A stretch of 64,000 bases of DNA from Ornithinimicrobium sp. INDO-MA30-4. GTDB lineage: Bacteria > Actinomycetota > Actinomycetes > Actinomycetales > Dermatophilaceae. Numbering within the stretch: position 1 is the first letter of the stretch; each line of letters starts with the position of its first letter. Of the stretch, positions 1 to 9,318 are shown piece after piece. Made by a program: the position numbers and the translations under genes. The notes beneath the pieces were generated by a model. It made no database searches. It had not been told where the DNA came from and worked only from the letters and a program-made list of their open reading frames with translations. The stretch lies in the NCBI RefSeq assembly GCF_021535045.1, contig NZ_CP091056.1:1612001-1676000 (forward strand), in the 5' to 3' direction.

Positions 1-340
1 GCGTCGGCGAGCGCGTCACCCTGCGCACCGACGATGGCTTTGAGGTCGTCACCGCCGAAGACCCTGATCAGCACACTGATGGCGCCCTGATGTGGGCCAC
101 CATCGACCCGGTCGCCATTGCCCTCTATGAGTCACCGGCCACCGGGTCCACCCGCAACACCTGGGGTATGCGGGTCAGCAGCATCAGCATCACCGGCCAG
201 CGGGCACGGATCGGGCTAGCGGCGACATCCACCTGACCGCCGAAATCACCACGACCTCGGTGGCTCAACTGGGCCTGATCGCTGGCAAGCAGATCTGGGC
301 CGGAGTTAAAGCCACCGAGGTCAGTGTCTATCCCGCCTAG
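1..340 (+). CDS. modC: Molybdate ABC transporter ATPase, C-terminal end (partial)
   Basis: The window opens inside this gene. The frame starting at base 3 and its continuation encode a TOBE/Mop-type molybdate-binding tail: the end reads LTAEITTTSVAQLGL and then AGVKATEVSVYP, which matches the usual end of ModC, the cytoplasmic ATPase of the molybdate importer. The frame breaks near 220, where restoring one G in a GG run joins GQRARIGLA to GDIHLTAEIT. The ATPase domain lies outside the window, so another Mop-carrying protein is possible. Confidence 0.7.
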
Positions 341-365
341 CCATCTCAGGCTGCGGCGCGACAGG

Positions 366-1112
366 TTAGTCGCGGTCGTTGTCGACGTCTTGCTCCAAGA
401 TGCTCTCGTCACCCGCGTCGATAATGAGGTCAACGAAGGTGCCATCGTCGGCGGCGACCTCAACATCCCAGATGACGAAGCCGTCTTCGGTGCCCAACCG
501 GGCTGAGTCAACGTTGCCTGGCGCTGCCGCCAAAGCTGCATCTTCAGCCTGAGCCTGTGTCACCGTAGCGAGGTCTTCCAACGGGGTGGCGTCGGCTGGC
601 ACGGCGATGGAGCCAACGATGTCGTCCCGGTCGCTGTCGTTGTCGTCGTCATCACGGTCTGCCTCCTGCTCCAAGATGCTCGCGTCTCCTGCGTCAACGA
701 GCAGGTCAACCATGGAGCCCTCTGCAGTGCGGACCTCGACCTCCCACACCACGAAGCCATCTTCCTCGTCCAAGGCGATGTAATCAACGGTGCCGGCCTC
801 GGCTGCTAGGGCGGCGGCTTCGGCTTCAGCCTCGGTGACCGTCGCGGCTGCGGCCAGCGCGCTGTCGTCGTCTGCGCTGCCGCCATCTGGGCTGCCTTGC
901 GTAGACGTCTCTTGCGCGGCCGTCTCCTCAGCTGAGGTGTCAGTGGCAGAGTCATCGACCGAGGTTTCATCAGCGACGGTCTCCGTTGCGCTGACCGTGC
1001 CGTTGATGTCTGACTCGTCGTCACCATTGAGGGCCACCGCTGCCGTCACACCGCCAGCCAGCAGCAGCACTCCAGCGCCAGCCGCGATCATCGTGTTTTT
1101 GTTGCTCGCCAT
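366..1112 (-). CDS. Membrane-anchored protein with two PepSY-like repeats
   Basis: A 248-residue protein with one N-terminal hydrophobic segment (about residues 7-28), an acidic Ser/Thr/Glu-rich linker (about 30-88) and two related repeats (about 90-150 and 182-241). Each repeat has the pattern VTxAxAExAALAA...DGFVxWxVEV...VDLxxDAGDxSILEQ, typical of PepSY domains, which are thought to inhibit proteases or bind small ligands outside the membrane. The start is the ATG at 1112, preceded by GAGAGGA; the same frame is open further upstream but has no such site. The acidic Asp-rich tails could bind cations. The exact function is unknown. Confidence 0.75.
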   Translation of the reverse strand: MASNKNTMIAAGAGVLLLAGGVTAAVALNGDDESDINGTVSATETVADETSVDDSATDTSAEETAAQETSTQGSPDGGSADDDSALAAAATVTEAEAEAAALAAEAGTVDYIALDEEDGFVVWEVEVRTAEGSMVDLLVDAGDASILEQEADRDDDDNDSDRDDIVGSIAVPADATPLEDLATVTQAQAEDAALAAAPGNVDSARLGTEDGFVIWDVEVAADDGTFVDLIIDAGDESILEQDVDNDRD

Positions 1113-1296
1113 GTCGTTGTCCTCTCGGTCGGGTGGGCCGGTCGGCCCCTTGCTCCGAGGACAACTCTGCCGTGACGCTGCTGAGGAGAACCTGAGACAC
1201 CTGAGAGGCTCCTCAGGAAGCGTCGCGACACCCGACCCAGGTGGCTGACCGAACAATGTGGATGGGTATCGACCTGAGACAGATCGACCGCGTACC

Positions 1297-1752
1297 TCAA
1301 TCGGAGCCGGCTACTTCTCGTTCAGGCATCGGCAAGAGACACGTAACTGCAGACACGGCCCCCACCAGCACTGCAAACCGGGTATGCGGCAGCGACTTGC
1401 CCGCTTCGGCGCGCTTCTTGCCGTGCTGGTAAATCCACCGCTCCACCATCACCGTGGTCGCAGCTAGGCCAACAACAGCAACGGCTCCGGCAGCGATAAC
1501 CCCCACTTTGCCCTTGTCTGGCACCTGCTCAAAGGTGTCTCTGAGGGCTTGGAGCCCCTCGAGGGCCCCGCGCTGTATTTCCTCGCTCTGCCGGACATCG
1601 ACACCGGTGACCGCCAAGACCCCACCGGCTAGGGCTGACTTCACCACGGTCCGGATAGCGGCCGAGTCGATGAAGTCGGGTGTTGCGTAGTAGATGGTCG
1701 TCGCCAGCCCCGTGACAATGGCAACCTGCGCAGATTTCGGCCTGATATGCAT
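1297..1752 (-). CDS. Hypothetical membrane protein
   Basis: An open frame of about 151 residues with likely membrane segments near the start (AIVTGLATTIYYA), in the middle (VGVIAAGAVAVVGLAATTVMV) and near the end (FAVLVGAVSAVTCLL). The middle segment is followed by a basic patch (HGKKRAEAGK). I do not recognise a family. The ATG at 1752 has a weak AAGATGG upstream; an ATG at 1782 is an equal candidate. It lies downstream of the nuclease gene, separated from it by a hairpin repeat. It could be a chance frame, but the hydrophobicity pattern and length favour a gene. Confidence 0.5.
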   Translation of the reverse strand: MHIRPKSAQVAIVTGLATTIYYATPDFIDSAAIRTVVKSALAGGVLAVTGVDVRQSEEIQRGALEGLQALRDTFEQVPDKGKVGVIAAGAVAVVGLAATTVMVERWIYQHGKKRAEAGKSLPHTRFAVLVGAVSAVTCLLPMPEREVAGSD

Positions 1753-1802
1753 ACGCCATCTTGAGTCGTCCCAACCCACCATGGCAACCCCAACCCCGCC
1801 GA

Positions 1803-1847
1803 TTCATTCGCGAACCTGCAGAATTATTCGCCCGGTTCGCGAATGAA
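1803..1847. repeat. Hairpin repeat, copy 1
   Basis: Perfect 14-bp inverted repeat (TTCATTCGCGAACC and its complement) around a 17-base loop. The same element, with an identical loop, recurs at 3106-3154, so the two copies flank the nuclease gene. On the minus strand the copy starts about 14 bases after the reconstructed nuclease stop codon. It has no T-run, so a simple intrinsic terminator is unlikely. Each arm contains the palindrome TTCGCGAA. Confidence 0.85.
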
Positions 1848-1860
1848 AAACGGCTAGCGG

Positions 1861-3031
1861 CTACGGCACGAGGGGTGCCCTCGTGGTGCAATCGATCGGG
1901 GTGTAACTCCGGCCCTGATCATCAATGTAGGGGCCTCCGATATATGCACGACATCCCGTATACCCCGCCCCAGGCTGAGATGGTGCAGGGCTGGAGCCGG
2001 TTGCGGCGCGGGGCTGGAGCCGGTTGCGGCGCCGGTTGTGAATCAGAATTTGACGCCCCAGGCGCTTCCTGCGAAGGATCCTGTTGCTCGTGCGCCTGCT
2101 CAGCAGCCTGACGGTCAGCTTCGGCTTGCTTGGCTTCCTCCCGATCGGCTTCGGCCTGCTCAGCCGCCTGACGGTCCGACTCTTCCTGCTCTACTTCGGC
2201 CTGTACCTTTCGCGCTGAACCACTGGTTTCAAGGAGAGCAGTTGCAGCCTTCCGATTGTCTTCTTCGAGATCCTCGCGGGCGATAATTGCATCATCACGC
2301 AGGCCCTCAGCGACCCCAAGATTCGCCTGAGCGTCGGCTCGGTAACTCTGCAACTCGCCGCTCGGCATCCCCGCTGCGGCAAGAGTGCCCGGGTCTGCTG
2401 AGTCAATGAGTGCAAGGAGCGCGGTCGCCTCGGCGATCAACACGACCGCCGAATCTTCAGCCGCCATTGGGTCAGTCGCCGCAACGCTCTGGGCATCGGA
2501 AACGCTATCCGTGAGAGCCTGGGAGCGGCTCGCGAAGGTGCAATCTTCGGAGGGCGAGAACACTCCTCGCTCCCCTTCTTGTGCTTCTTCGAAGGCCGCC
2601 GCGACCTCGTCGTAGAACCGCGCGTTGGGTTCAAACAGCACTGGCACGCCGAGGCCTGCCCGGGCAATCTCGGCGTTAACCAAGACGTCGTCCTGCGTGA
2701 CCCCAGCTAGTTCTCGGCCATATGAGTCGAACCTCTCCTCGTCGTAGTCAAGCGTCGCCTCAGAACCAACTGGCAATTGCTCAGCTAGGAATTGCGAGGC
2801 TTCTGGCCCCAGGCACTCGACCGCCTTTGCCGGGTCCTTGGTCTCTGGGGTGTCGACGTTGAGCAGGCGCACGGTCACAATCTCACCATCGCGGTTGACC
2901 TCGATGGTGTCCCCATCGATAACGCGCTCCACCACGACATCGTCACCGCTCAAAGAGCTCGCAATCGCTGTCCCTGCAACGACGCCAGCACCCCCGAGGG
3001 CCGCAACGGCAACCCACTTCAACGCACCCAC
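1861..3031 (-). CDS. Exported thermonuclease-like (SNase) protein with coiled-coil linker
   Basis: The start is a GTG at 3031 with a strong GGAGG site. An N-terminal hydrophobic segment (VAVAALGGAGVVAGTAIA) suggests export or anchoring. Residues about 33-170 form a staphylococcal-nuclease fold: VIDGDTIEV, VRLLNVDTPE and FDSYGRELA supply the expected Arg, Glu and Arg catalytic positions. A Glu/Ala/Gln-rich coiled coil with repeated ADRQAAEQA units and a Pro/Ala/Gln linker follow. The frame breaks in the linker near 1985-2010. Restoring one G and one C keeps the Pro-Ala repeat going and gives a tail with GCRAYIGGPYID and YTPIDC, ending at 1861; without repair the frame stops at 1922. The Cys-containing tail is not the usual calcium-binding Excalibur motif. 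Confidence 0.75.
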
Positions 3032-3105
3032 TTATACCTCCTTGTAAATTTGCACGCCACGGACCTCCCTGTGCCCGAATACGTGACCGCACCCTAACCC
3101 GTGCG

Positions 3106-3154
3106 GATTCATTCGCGAGCCTGCAGAATTATTCGCCCGGTTCGCGAATGAATC
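3106..3154. repeat. Hairpin repeat, copy 2
   Basis: Inverted repeat with 16-bp arms (one G-T wobble pair) and the same 17-base loop as the copy at 1803-1847. On the minus strand it lies about 10 bases after the SDR stop codon and upstream of the nuclease start. Arms and loop are both conserved between the copies, which indicates a repeated element and not two independent terminators. Confidence 0.85.
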
Positions 3155-3164
3155 GGCGCAGGGG

Positions 3165-3863
3165 CTAGCGGGTCAGGAGAGCCTCAATCTGCTCAACGAC
3201 CGCAGCGTTCTTGGCCGCATCTAGCGCATCCTCGTGTGGGTCCCCAGAGCTGCATATGTCGTCATCGAAGTAACGGCCAGTCACGTCCGCAAAATCATCA
3301 CTGGTAGCGGCACGCACGAGGATGTCGACCCCGATGTTGATGTCGTTACCCGAATAGCCAAAGCCTTCGCGGACCATGTTGGTAGCCAGCAGCGAGCCAG
3401 GGTTGATCGCCAGCACCACGGGGCCCGAGTCACCCAGCTCATCCGCCAGGTGCCGGGACCACATCGTGATGGCCAGTTTGCTCTGCGCATAGGCATCCAT
3501 GTCCGCAATCCGGACTGAGCCACCCAGGGCATCCAGGTCGACCGGCGCCTGAGCAGCCGAGGACAAGTTGAGCACTCGGGCGCCGGGAGCCAACGCGGGC
3601 AACAAGCGCCGTGTCAGCAGATAAGGCGCCACGGTGTTCACGACAAAGCGCGAGTCCAGGCCGGCATCAGTGACCGGAGTCGGCGTCCGATAGACACCGG
3701 CGTTGTTGATCAAAACATCCAGCGAGTATGCGGCGTCCAGGATTTCGCTGGCCATCGCCTCAACGGCGGACAGGTCCGACAGGTCGGCCTGCAGCGTCCC
3801 GATGACCGCGCCTTCTCGGGCTTCGTTGACGACTCCTTGGGCAGCCCCTTGTGTGAAGGCTGA
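3165..3863 (-). pseudogene. SDR-family oxidoreductase, N-terminus missing
   Basis: The frame covers most of a short-chain dehydrogenase: DVLINNAGVY, the Ser region LNLSSAAQAP, the catalytic AYAQSKLA (Tyr-x-x-x-Lys) and NPGSLLATNM. The first about 50 residues, with the glycine-rich NAD(P)-binding loop, are absent: the frame runs into the target-site copy and end of the IS481 element. The sequence on the other side of the element does not supply the missing part, since the FGE gene ends there. The gene was therefore truncated before insertion, or DNA was lost by recombination between two IS copies. It is unlikely to be active. Confidence 0.7.
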
Positions 3864-4927
3864 GCTAGCTGTTCTTCCCCGTGAGGTTGTGAACGCGGTC
3901 TGAGGGTGTTTGGCCGTCGATGCCGGTGTGGGGTCTGTGGTGATTGTAGTGATGGATCCAGTCTTGGTAGGTCGCTGCTCGGTCTTCGTCGCTCGCGTAT
4001 GAGGCGGCGTAGGCCCACTCGGCAGCGAGGGTGCGGTTGAAGCGTTCGACTTTGCCGTTGGTCTGGGGCCGGTAGGGCCGAGTCCATCGGTGTTTGATCG
4101 TGCCGAGCGCAGCAGCGAAGTCGCGGGAGCGGTAGCAGGAGCCGTTGTCGGTCATCACGGCCGTCACCGTGATCCCCGCGGCTTGGAAGAACGCGTTGGC
4201 GCGTTCCCAGAACGCGGAGGCGGTCTCTTTGCGTTCGTCGTCGAGGATCTCCGAATAGGCCAGCCGGGAGTGGTCGTCGACGGCGTGGTGGAGGAACGCG
4301 TAGCCGCGTCCCTTCTTCTTGTTGTTGCGGTTCCCGGCTTGCCGCCCCAACATGCGATGCCCGCCCCCGTCGGGGATGCGGCCCTGCTTCTTGATATCCA
4401 CGTGCACGAGCTGACCCGGCTCAGCGAGCTCGTAACGGATCGGCTTCGCCCTCCGCACCCGGACACCGCTCGACTGATCGATATGGGTCAGCAACGGCAT
4501 CCGAAAGCGGGCGAGGACCCGTCCGACAGTTGATCGATGCAGCCGGAGATGAAACGCGATCCGGTGCGGTCCCCACCGGCGGTTGACCCGCAATCCGACG
4601 ATTCGCCGTTCGACGCGCTGCGGGAGACGCGAGGGCGACGTCCGGGGTCGGGAGCTGCGATCGACCAAGGATGCCCCGACCCGATAGCGGTCGGCCCACC
4701 GTTTCGCCGTCGCCGGTGAACACTGAAACCGTTCCGCGGCCCGACGAAGGGACCAACCCCGATCAACGATCAGGACCGCGAGACGACGACGCCCTTCCGG
4801 CGTCAAGGAGCGTTAGCGTGAGTCACGAAGACCTCCGTGTTTGGACAGTGAGTGTGGTAACCCACATCCTGCACGGAGGTCTTCGCTATCTCAGACGTTC
4901 ACAACCTGCCGGGGAAGAACAGCTAGC
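3864..4927 (-). mobile_element. IS481-family insertion sequence with target-site duplication
   Basis: The element proper is 3870-4921. Its ends are inverted copies beginning TGTTCTTCCCCG and, after two mismatches, continuing AGGTTGTGAACG. Both sides carry GCTAGC (3864-3869 and 4922-4927), fitting the NCTAGN target and 6-bp duplication known for IS481. GCTAGC is itself a palindrome, so assigning it to target or terminal repeat is formally ambiguous. One transposase gene fills the element. Confidence 0.9.
3865..4826 (-). CDS. IS481-family DDE transposase
   Basis: About 320 residues: an N-terminal helix-turn-helix region (WSLRRAAERFQCSPATAKRW) and a DDE integrase core with Asp in LVHVDIKK, Asp in VMTDNGSCY and Glu in NGKVERFNRTL. 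The likely start is the GTG at 4826 with GGAGG upstream (THANAP...). One base is missing near 4808; from the TTG at 4806 the frame is intact. The last codons are completed by the target site: the element ends in ...GAACA and the flanking GCTAGC supplies the TAG stop. It acts on its own terminal repeats. Confidence 0.9.
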
Positions 4928-5870
4928 GAGCGACGCGGAAGCCTAGGTTGCCAGTGGTGCTGTCGGGGGTGTTGGCGCTGCGCGAATCGACCCGATAGCG
5001 CCAGCAATAACTCTCGTGGCACAAGTAAGAACCGCCGCGCATCACTTTGGCTTGGCCCGCTTCCGGCCCACGCGGATCCACCTCCGCAGAAACCGCGTAA
5101 TAACCCGGATCAAACCAGTCGGAGCACCACTCCCAGACGTTGCCGGTGACCTCGTGCAACCCGAGCGCATTGGGCGGATACGTACCGACTGGGCACGTGC
5201 CAGCCCAACCATCTTCTGTGGTGTTGTTCCCCGGGAACTCTCCTTGGAAGACGTTCATCCGGTGCTCACCATCTGGCTCCCGCTCATCGCCCCACGGGAA
5301 GTGTGAGCCTTCAATTCCCCCGCGAGCAGCGAACTCCCACTCGGCTTCGGTGAGCAGTCGGGTGCCGCTCCATTCGCAGAATGCCATCGCATCGTGCCAA
5401 CTGACATGCACAACCGGGTGGTCGCCTCGGCCTTCAAGGTTGCTCTGAGGCCCTTCAGGGTGGGCCCAATCGGCACCGATCACTTCGCGCCACCATGGCG
5501 CCGTCGCGACGCCTCGAGTGGGCGGAAACTCATCAGGCAATAACCCGCCGAAAACGAAGGAGTTGTTGAACACTTCTGCCGTCGAACGATGACCGGTTGC
5601 CGCAACGAATGCGGCGAACTGGTCATTCGTCACCGCATAAGGCCCAACACTGAAACCACCCACGTCGACGGTATGCGCAGGGCCCTCGCCATCGTCCCGA
5701 TAGCCGCGGGGGTCATCGGTGCCCATCGTGAACGAACCACCGGCGACTTCAACGAACGTCATCTCCAGGGCAGGATTATCCGAACGCTCAGCATTTCCAG
5801 GGTTAACCGGAGCCGTCCGCAGAACCCTGAGGCTCTGGGCTCTGCGGACGGCTCGGGCTACAACATTCAC
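4923..5870 (-). CDS. Formylglycine-generating enzyme (sulfatase-activating)
   Basis: FGE/SUMF1-family oxidoreductase, which converts the active-site Cys of type I sulfatases to formylglycine. Landmarks: GGSFTMGTDDP near the start, HPVVHVSWHDAMAFCEW, RLLTEAEWEFAARGG, GNVWEWCSDWF, and the catalytic pair in GGSYLCHESYCWRYR that separates true FGE from look-alikes. It ends in GNLGFRVAR with the stop inside the IS target site. It lies directly downstream of the sulfatase on the same strand. The start is uncertain: an ATG at 5876 in another frame would give MSECCSPSR..., and an internal ATG at 5762 begins at the conserved core. A strong inverted repeat lies at about 5812-5853, inside the proposed N-terminal region. 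Confidence 0.85.
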   Translation of the reverse strand: MNVVARAVRRAQSLRVLRTAPVNPGNAERSDNPALEMTFVEVAGGSFTMGTDDPRGYRDDGEGPAHTVDVGGFSVGPYAVTNDQFAAFVAATGHRSTAEVFNNSFVFGGLLPDEFPPTRGVATAPWWREVIGADWAHPEGPQSNLEGRGDHPVVHVSWHDAMAFCEWSGTRLLTEAEWEFAARGGIEGSHFPWGDEREPDGEHRMNVFQGEFPGNNTTEDGWAGTCPVGTYPPNALGLHEVTGNVWEWCSDWFDPGYYAVSAEVDPRGPEAGQAKVMRGGSYLCHESYCWRYRVDSRSANTPDSTTGNLGFRVAR

Positions 5871-5913
5871 TCATGCAGCGATTATCGCCTGTCTAACTCC
5901 TCGGTGAGTGCAC

Positions 5914-8277
5914 TTACTGACGACGCAACGAAGCAGTGACATAGCCCGCCGGGTCAGGGTGAGCACCTGGATCGATGTCGATCACGACGTGATGCAGAGT
6001 GCCCTCGAAGTGTCCATGCGGGTCATCGCTGCCAAAGTCCTCGACGATCATCGAGCCGGTGTCGACGCCAACATCAGCAGCATCAGTCAAGGCGTAGAGG
6101 TAGCCACAGGTCTTCTCGATACGGCCCTCGCCGACGACCTCGCCGTTGACCAAAACCCGACCGTCGCCGCCCTTACCAGCACCGTCACCGTCGTAGTCGA
6201 ACTCGAAGCGGATCTCATGGTCGCCAGCAGGCAGAGCCGACTCGCCACGCACGAAGTAGCGCTCCAGACCAACCCAGTTGTGGACATACGTGGGCACGCC
6301 TTGGTGTAGGTAGAGCGCCCAGCCGCCGAAGCGTCCGCCCTGAACCATGATCACGCCGCTATCTGCATCGGTCTGCGTGGTCACGGTCGCCACAACGGCG
6401 TGCGACTTGTTTTTGACATCCGGGACGGTGTTTTCGCCCAGGTGCATCATGCCCGGATACAGCGTCAAGGTCGTCCGATCACCCAGCAGGCTGGGCCGCC
6501 CGACCAGTTGTGCATCAAAACGCAGCGCCTTGCGGTCATCAAGGGGGAAGACCTGATACTTCGAGCCCTCGATGAGGAAGAGTTCCTTCATCCGAGCCAA
6601 TCGCTCAGGCTCCTCGGCAGCCAGGTTGTTGATCTGTGTCGGGTCATCGGGACCGTACAGTTCCCACTCGTCCTCGGGGAACGGGTGCCCGGAGGTGCCC
6701 AAGGTCCAAGGAATCTCGTGGATCGTGCAGGCTGACCAACCCTTGTGATAGATCCCGCGGTTACCCATGATCTCGAAGTACTGGGTGGTGGAGTTTCATC
6801 AGCCTCGGGCGTCAAAGGCGTAGTTGAACTCGGTGCCTTCAATCGGCTTCTGCGCCACGCCGTTGACCGAGGTCGGCTCGGGGATGCCAGCCGCTTCCAG
6901 GATCGTCGACGCAATGTCGATGACGTGCGTGAACTGATCACGGATGCCGTCCTCGGCCTCGATGCCACCAGGCCAGTGCACGATCATCCCGGTCCGGGTG
7001 CCACCCCAGTGGCTCGCGATCTGCTTCGTCCACTGATACGGCGTGTTCATCGCGTGCGCCCAACCCACGGTGTAGTGGTTGAACAGTCGGTCCGACCCGA
7101 TCTCGTCGAGATGAGTGATCATCTCTTCGACGGTCTCTTCCACCAGGTTGTAGGCCGCGTATTCATTTAGTGACCCGTCGGGGCCACCCTCACCGCTGGC
7201 GCCGTTGTCGCCCAGGACGTAGAAGATCAGCGTGTTGTCGAGTTCGCCCAGGTCCTCCAGTGCGTCAACCACGCGGCCAACCTGCTCGTCGGTATGCGTA
7301 GCGAACCCGGCATACCCCTCCATCATCCGGGAGAACAACCGGTGGCGGTCCTCATCGAGACCCTCCCAGTCCGGGATGCTCTCTGGGCGTGGCGTCAACT
7401 CGGCGTCTTCGGGCACCACACCAAGCTCGTTCTGCTTGGCCAACGTCAACTCACGCTGCTTGTCCCAGCCGTGGTCAAAGGCACCGGAATAACGCTCGAC
7501 ATACTCCGGTGGGGCGTGGTGCGGTGCGTGCGTGGCGCCGAAGGAGAGATAGGTGAAGAACGGCTTGTCTGGCGTCATCGCCTTTTGCTCACGAATGTAG
7601 GAAATCGTGCGCGTCGCCAGGTCTTCGCTCAGGTGATAGCCCGGCTCGTCTGGGGTGTCGATGGCCGTGGTGCCCTCAAAGAGCGTCGGGTTGTAGTTGT
7701 CGGTTTCGCCCCCGAGGAAGCCATAATACTTCTCAAAGCCCTCGCCGGTAGGCCAGTGGTCATACGGACCAGACACACCCCTCCCAGACGGGGAGTTGGT
7801 GCCACTTGCCGAAGCATGCCGTGTTGTAGCCGTTCAGCTTCAACACCTCAGCAACGGGTGCCGCGCTGGGCGGGCGGGCCGAGGTCGTACCCGGGAATGC
7901 GGTGGCGATTTCGGTGATGGCAGCCATGCCCACCGAGTGGTGGTTACGACCGGTGAGCATGGCAGCTCGAGTGGGAGAACACAGCGCCGTGGTGTGGAAG
8001 CGGTTGAATTTCAACCCTCCTTGGCCAGTCGCTCAGCAGTGGGCGTCTCACACGGCCCCCCGAAGGCTGAAGTAGCGCCAAAGCCCATGTCGTCGATGAG
8101 CACAATCAACACATTGGGCGCACCATCTGGTGGTCGAAGTTGAGACGTGGTCTCCGGTAGGTCTGCCTCACGCGCATCGACCGGGAAGGTCGGCGTTCGA
8201 GTCGGAGTGACGATGGGAAGCGTCGAACGATAGGCATCCAGATATCGACCACTGGACAATGGCTGCTTATTCTCCAT
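5914..8277 (-). CDS. Type I (Cys-type) arylsulfatase, frame broken three times
   Basis: Reconstructed length about 787 residues, in the range of large arylsulfatases. It hydrolyses sulfate esters after formylglycine maturation. Pieces in order: 8277-8011 with [13 protein letters not shown] (metal-binding Asp pair); 8014-7760 with [14 protein letters not shown], the Cys-x-Pro-x-Arg maturation motif, and FGKWH; 7776-6799 with [10 protein letters not shown] and [12 protein letters not shown]; 6768-5914, a beta-rich C-terminal domain. Frames break near 8012, 7770 and 6790, each repairable by a single-base change. No signal peptide is evident. The neighbouring FGE is the obvious activating partner. 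The substrate is unknown. Confidence 0.85.
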
Positions 8278-8327
8278 GTTTCATATTAAGAGGGTCAACC
8301 GGCCACAAGGTAAGAGGAACGGGCTAA

Positions 8328-9192
8328 CTATTCGACGCCTACGTAACGATCCGTGCTGCTCCCGTAGAGACCCGGGCCATCGATCCGTAGCGTCTTCAGT
8401 TGCGCACGCGTCACTGCCAAGGCGTCACGCATGAGGTCTTCACTCTGATCAAAGTCAAGCGGAGAAACCACCCGCCCAGGTGGCGTGTTCAGATAAACCA
8501 CCGGCAGCTCACGGGAAACGGCTGAGATGGCAACTTCAGTCTGTTGATGCTGCTGCACCCGGTTCACGCGCGTCAGCAACCCTCTACAGCACCTAAGGAG
8601 CCTTCTGGAGTCGGGATGGTGCAGTCCAAAACCACGACCGACCCTGCACCACGGTCATATGCCTCTGTGATCGGCACGTTCGCCAGAATTCCGCCGTCCA
8701 CCAGCAACTTGCCGTTGAGTTCAACGGGCGGGAATATCCTGGAATCGAACAACTCGCGATCAACGCGGGCGCCAGTGGGCCTTTGTCAATGACGCACACC
8801 CGAGAGCTGCGAAGGTCGACCGTCACCGCAGCGAACGGGATCGGCAACTGCTCGAATGTGGTGGCTTTGAGTGCCCCAGCCACGGCAGCAGCAACTCCTT
8901 CCGCGCCGACCAAGCTTGTCCGGGTCTCGCGAAACTGCCGCAAGACGTGCAGCAGGTTGGAGTCGAAGATATGACTACGCTCGACGGTCATCCACGCCTG
9001 ACGCAGCCGCGCGGGGGCAGCGTCGATGTCTTCGCTAAGTATGGCGCCGTTTAGTGATCCCACCGACGTGCCCAGAATCATGTCGGGCCGGACGTCCGAC
9101 TCCGCCAGTGCCTCGAGCATTCCCACGTGAACCGCGCCCAGACTGGCACCACCACCCAAGACATACGCAATCGGTGCAGGTAGATTCTTCAT
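8328..9192 (-). CDS. Patatin-like phospholipase
   Basis: Serine lipid acylhydrolase of the patatin/RssA type. YVLGGGASLGAVHVGML supplies the oxyanion loop, MILGTSVGSLNG the nucleophile elbow (G-T-S-V-G), and LLVDGGILANVP the Asp of the catalytic dyad. The Asp segment lies after a frame break near 8745, and a second break occurs near 8585 before the C-terminal part ending GLYGSSTDRYVGVE. The start is ATG 9192 (MKNLPAPIAYV); an in-frame ATG at 9219 is possible and neither has a strong ribosome site. The protein is probably cytoplasmic or membrane-associated. Confidence 0.8.
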
Positions 9193-9318
9193 GCTGTGGC
9201 CAACGCCTGTTGCCGTCATAAGAGAACTATGGCGCAAGTTAACCACCTTGGCACTTAGCAATGGGGCTTAGCACCGCCCACTGGTGTTGCCCCCACGACA
9301 ACTGGCTAAGGTCGCTTT

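Noticed and set aside
5914..8277. Sulfatase as a pseudogene
   Set aside because: The three breaks are of the same one-base type as in essential genes of this window, and all catalytic motifs are kept.
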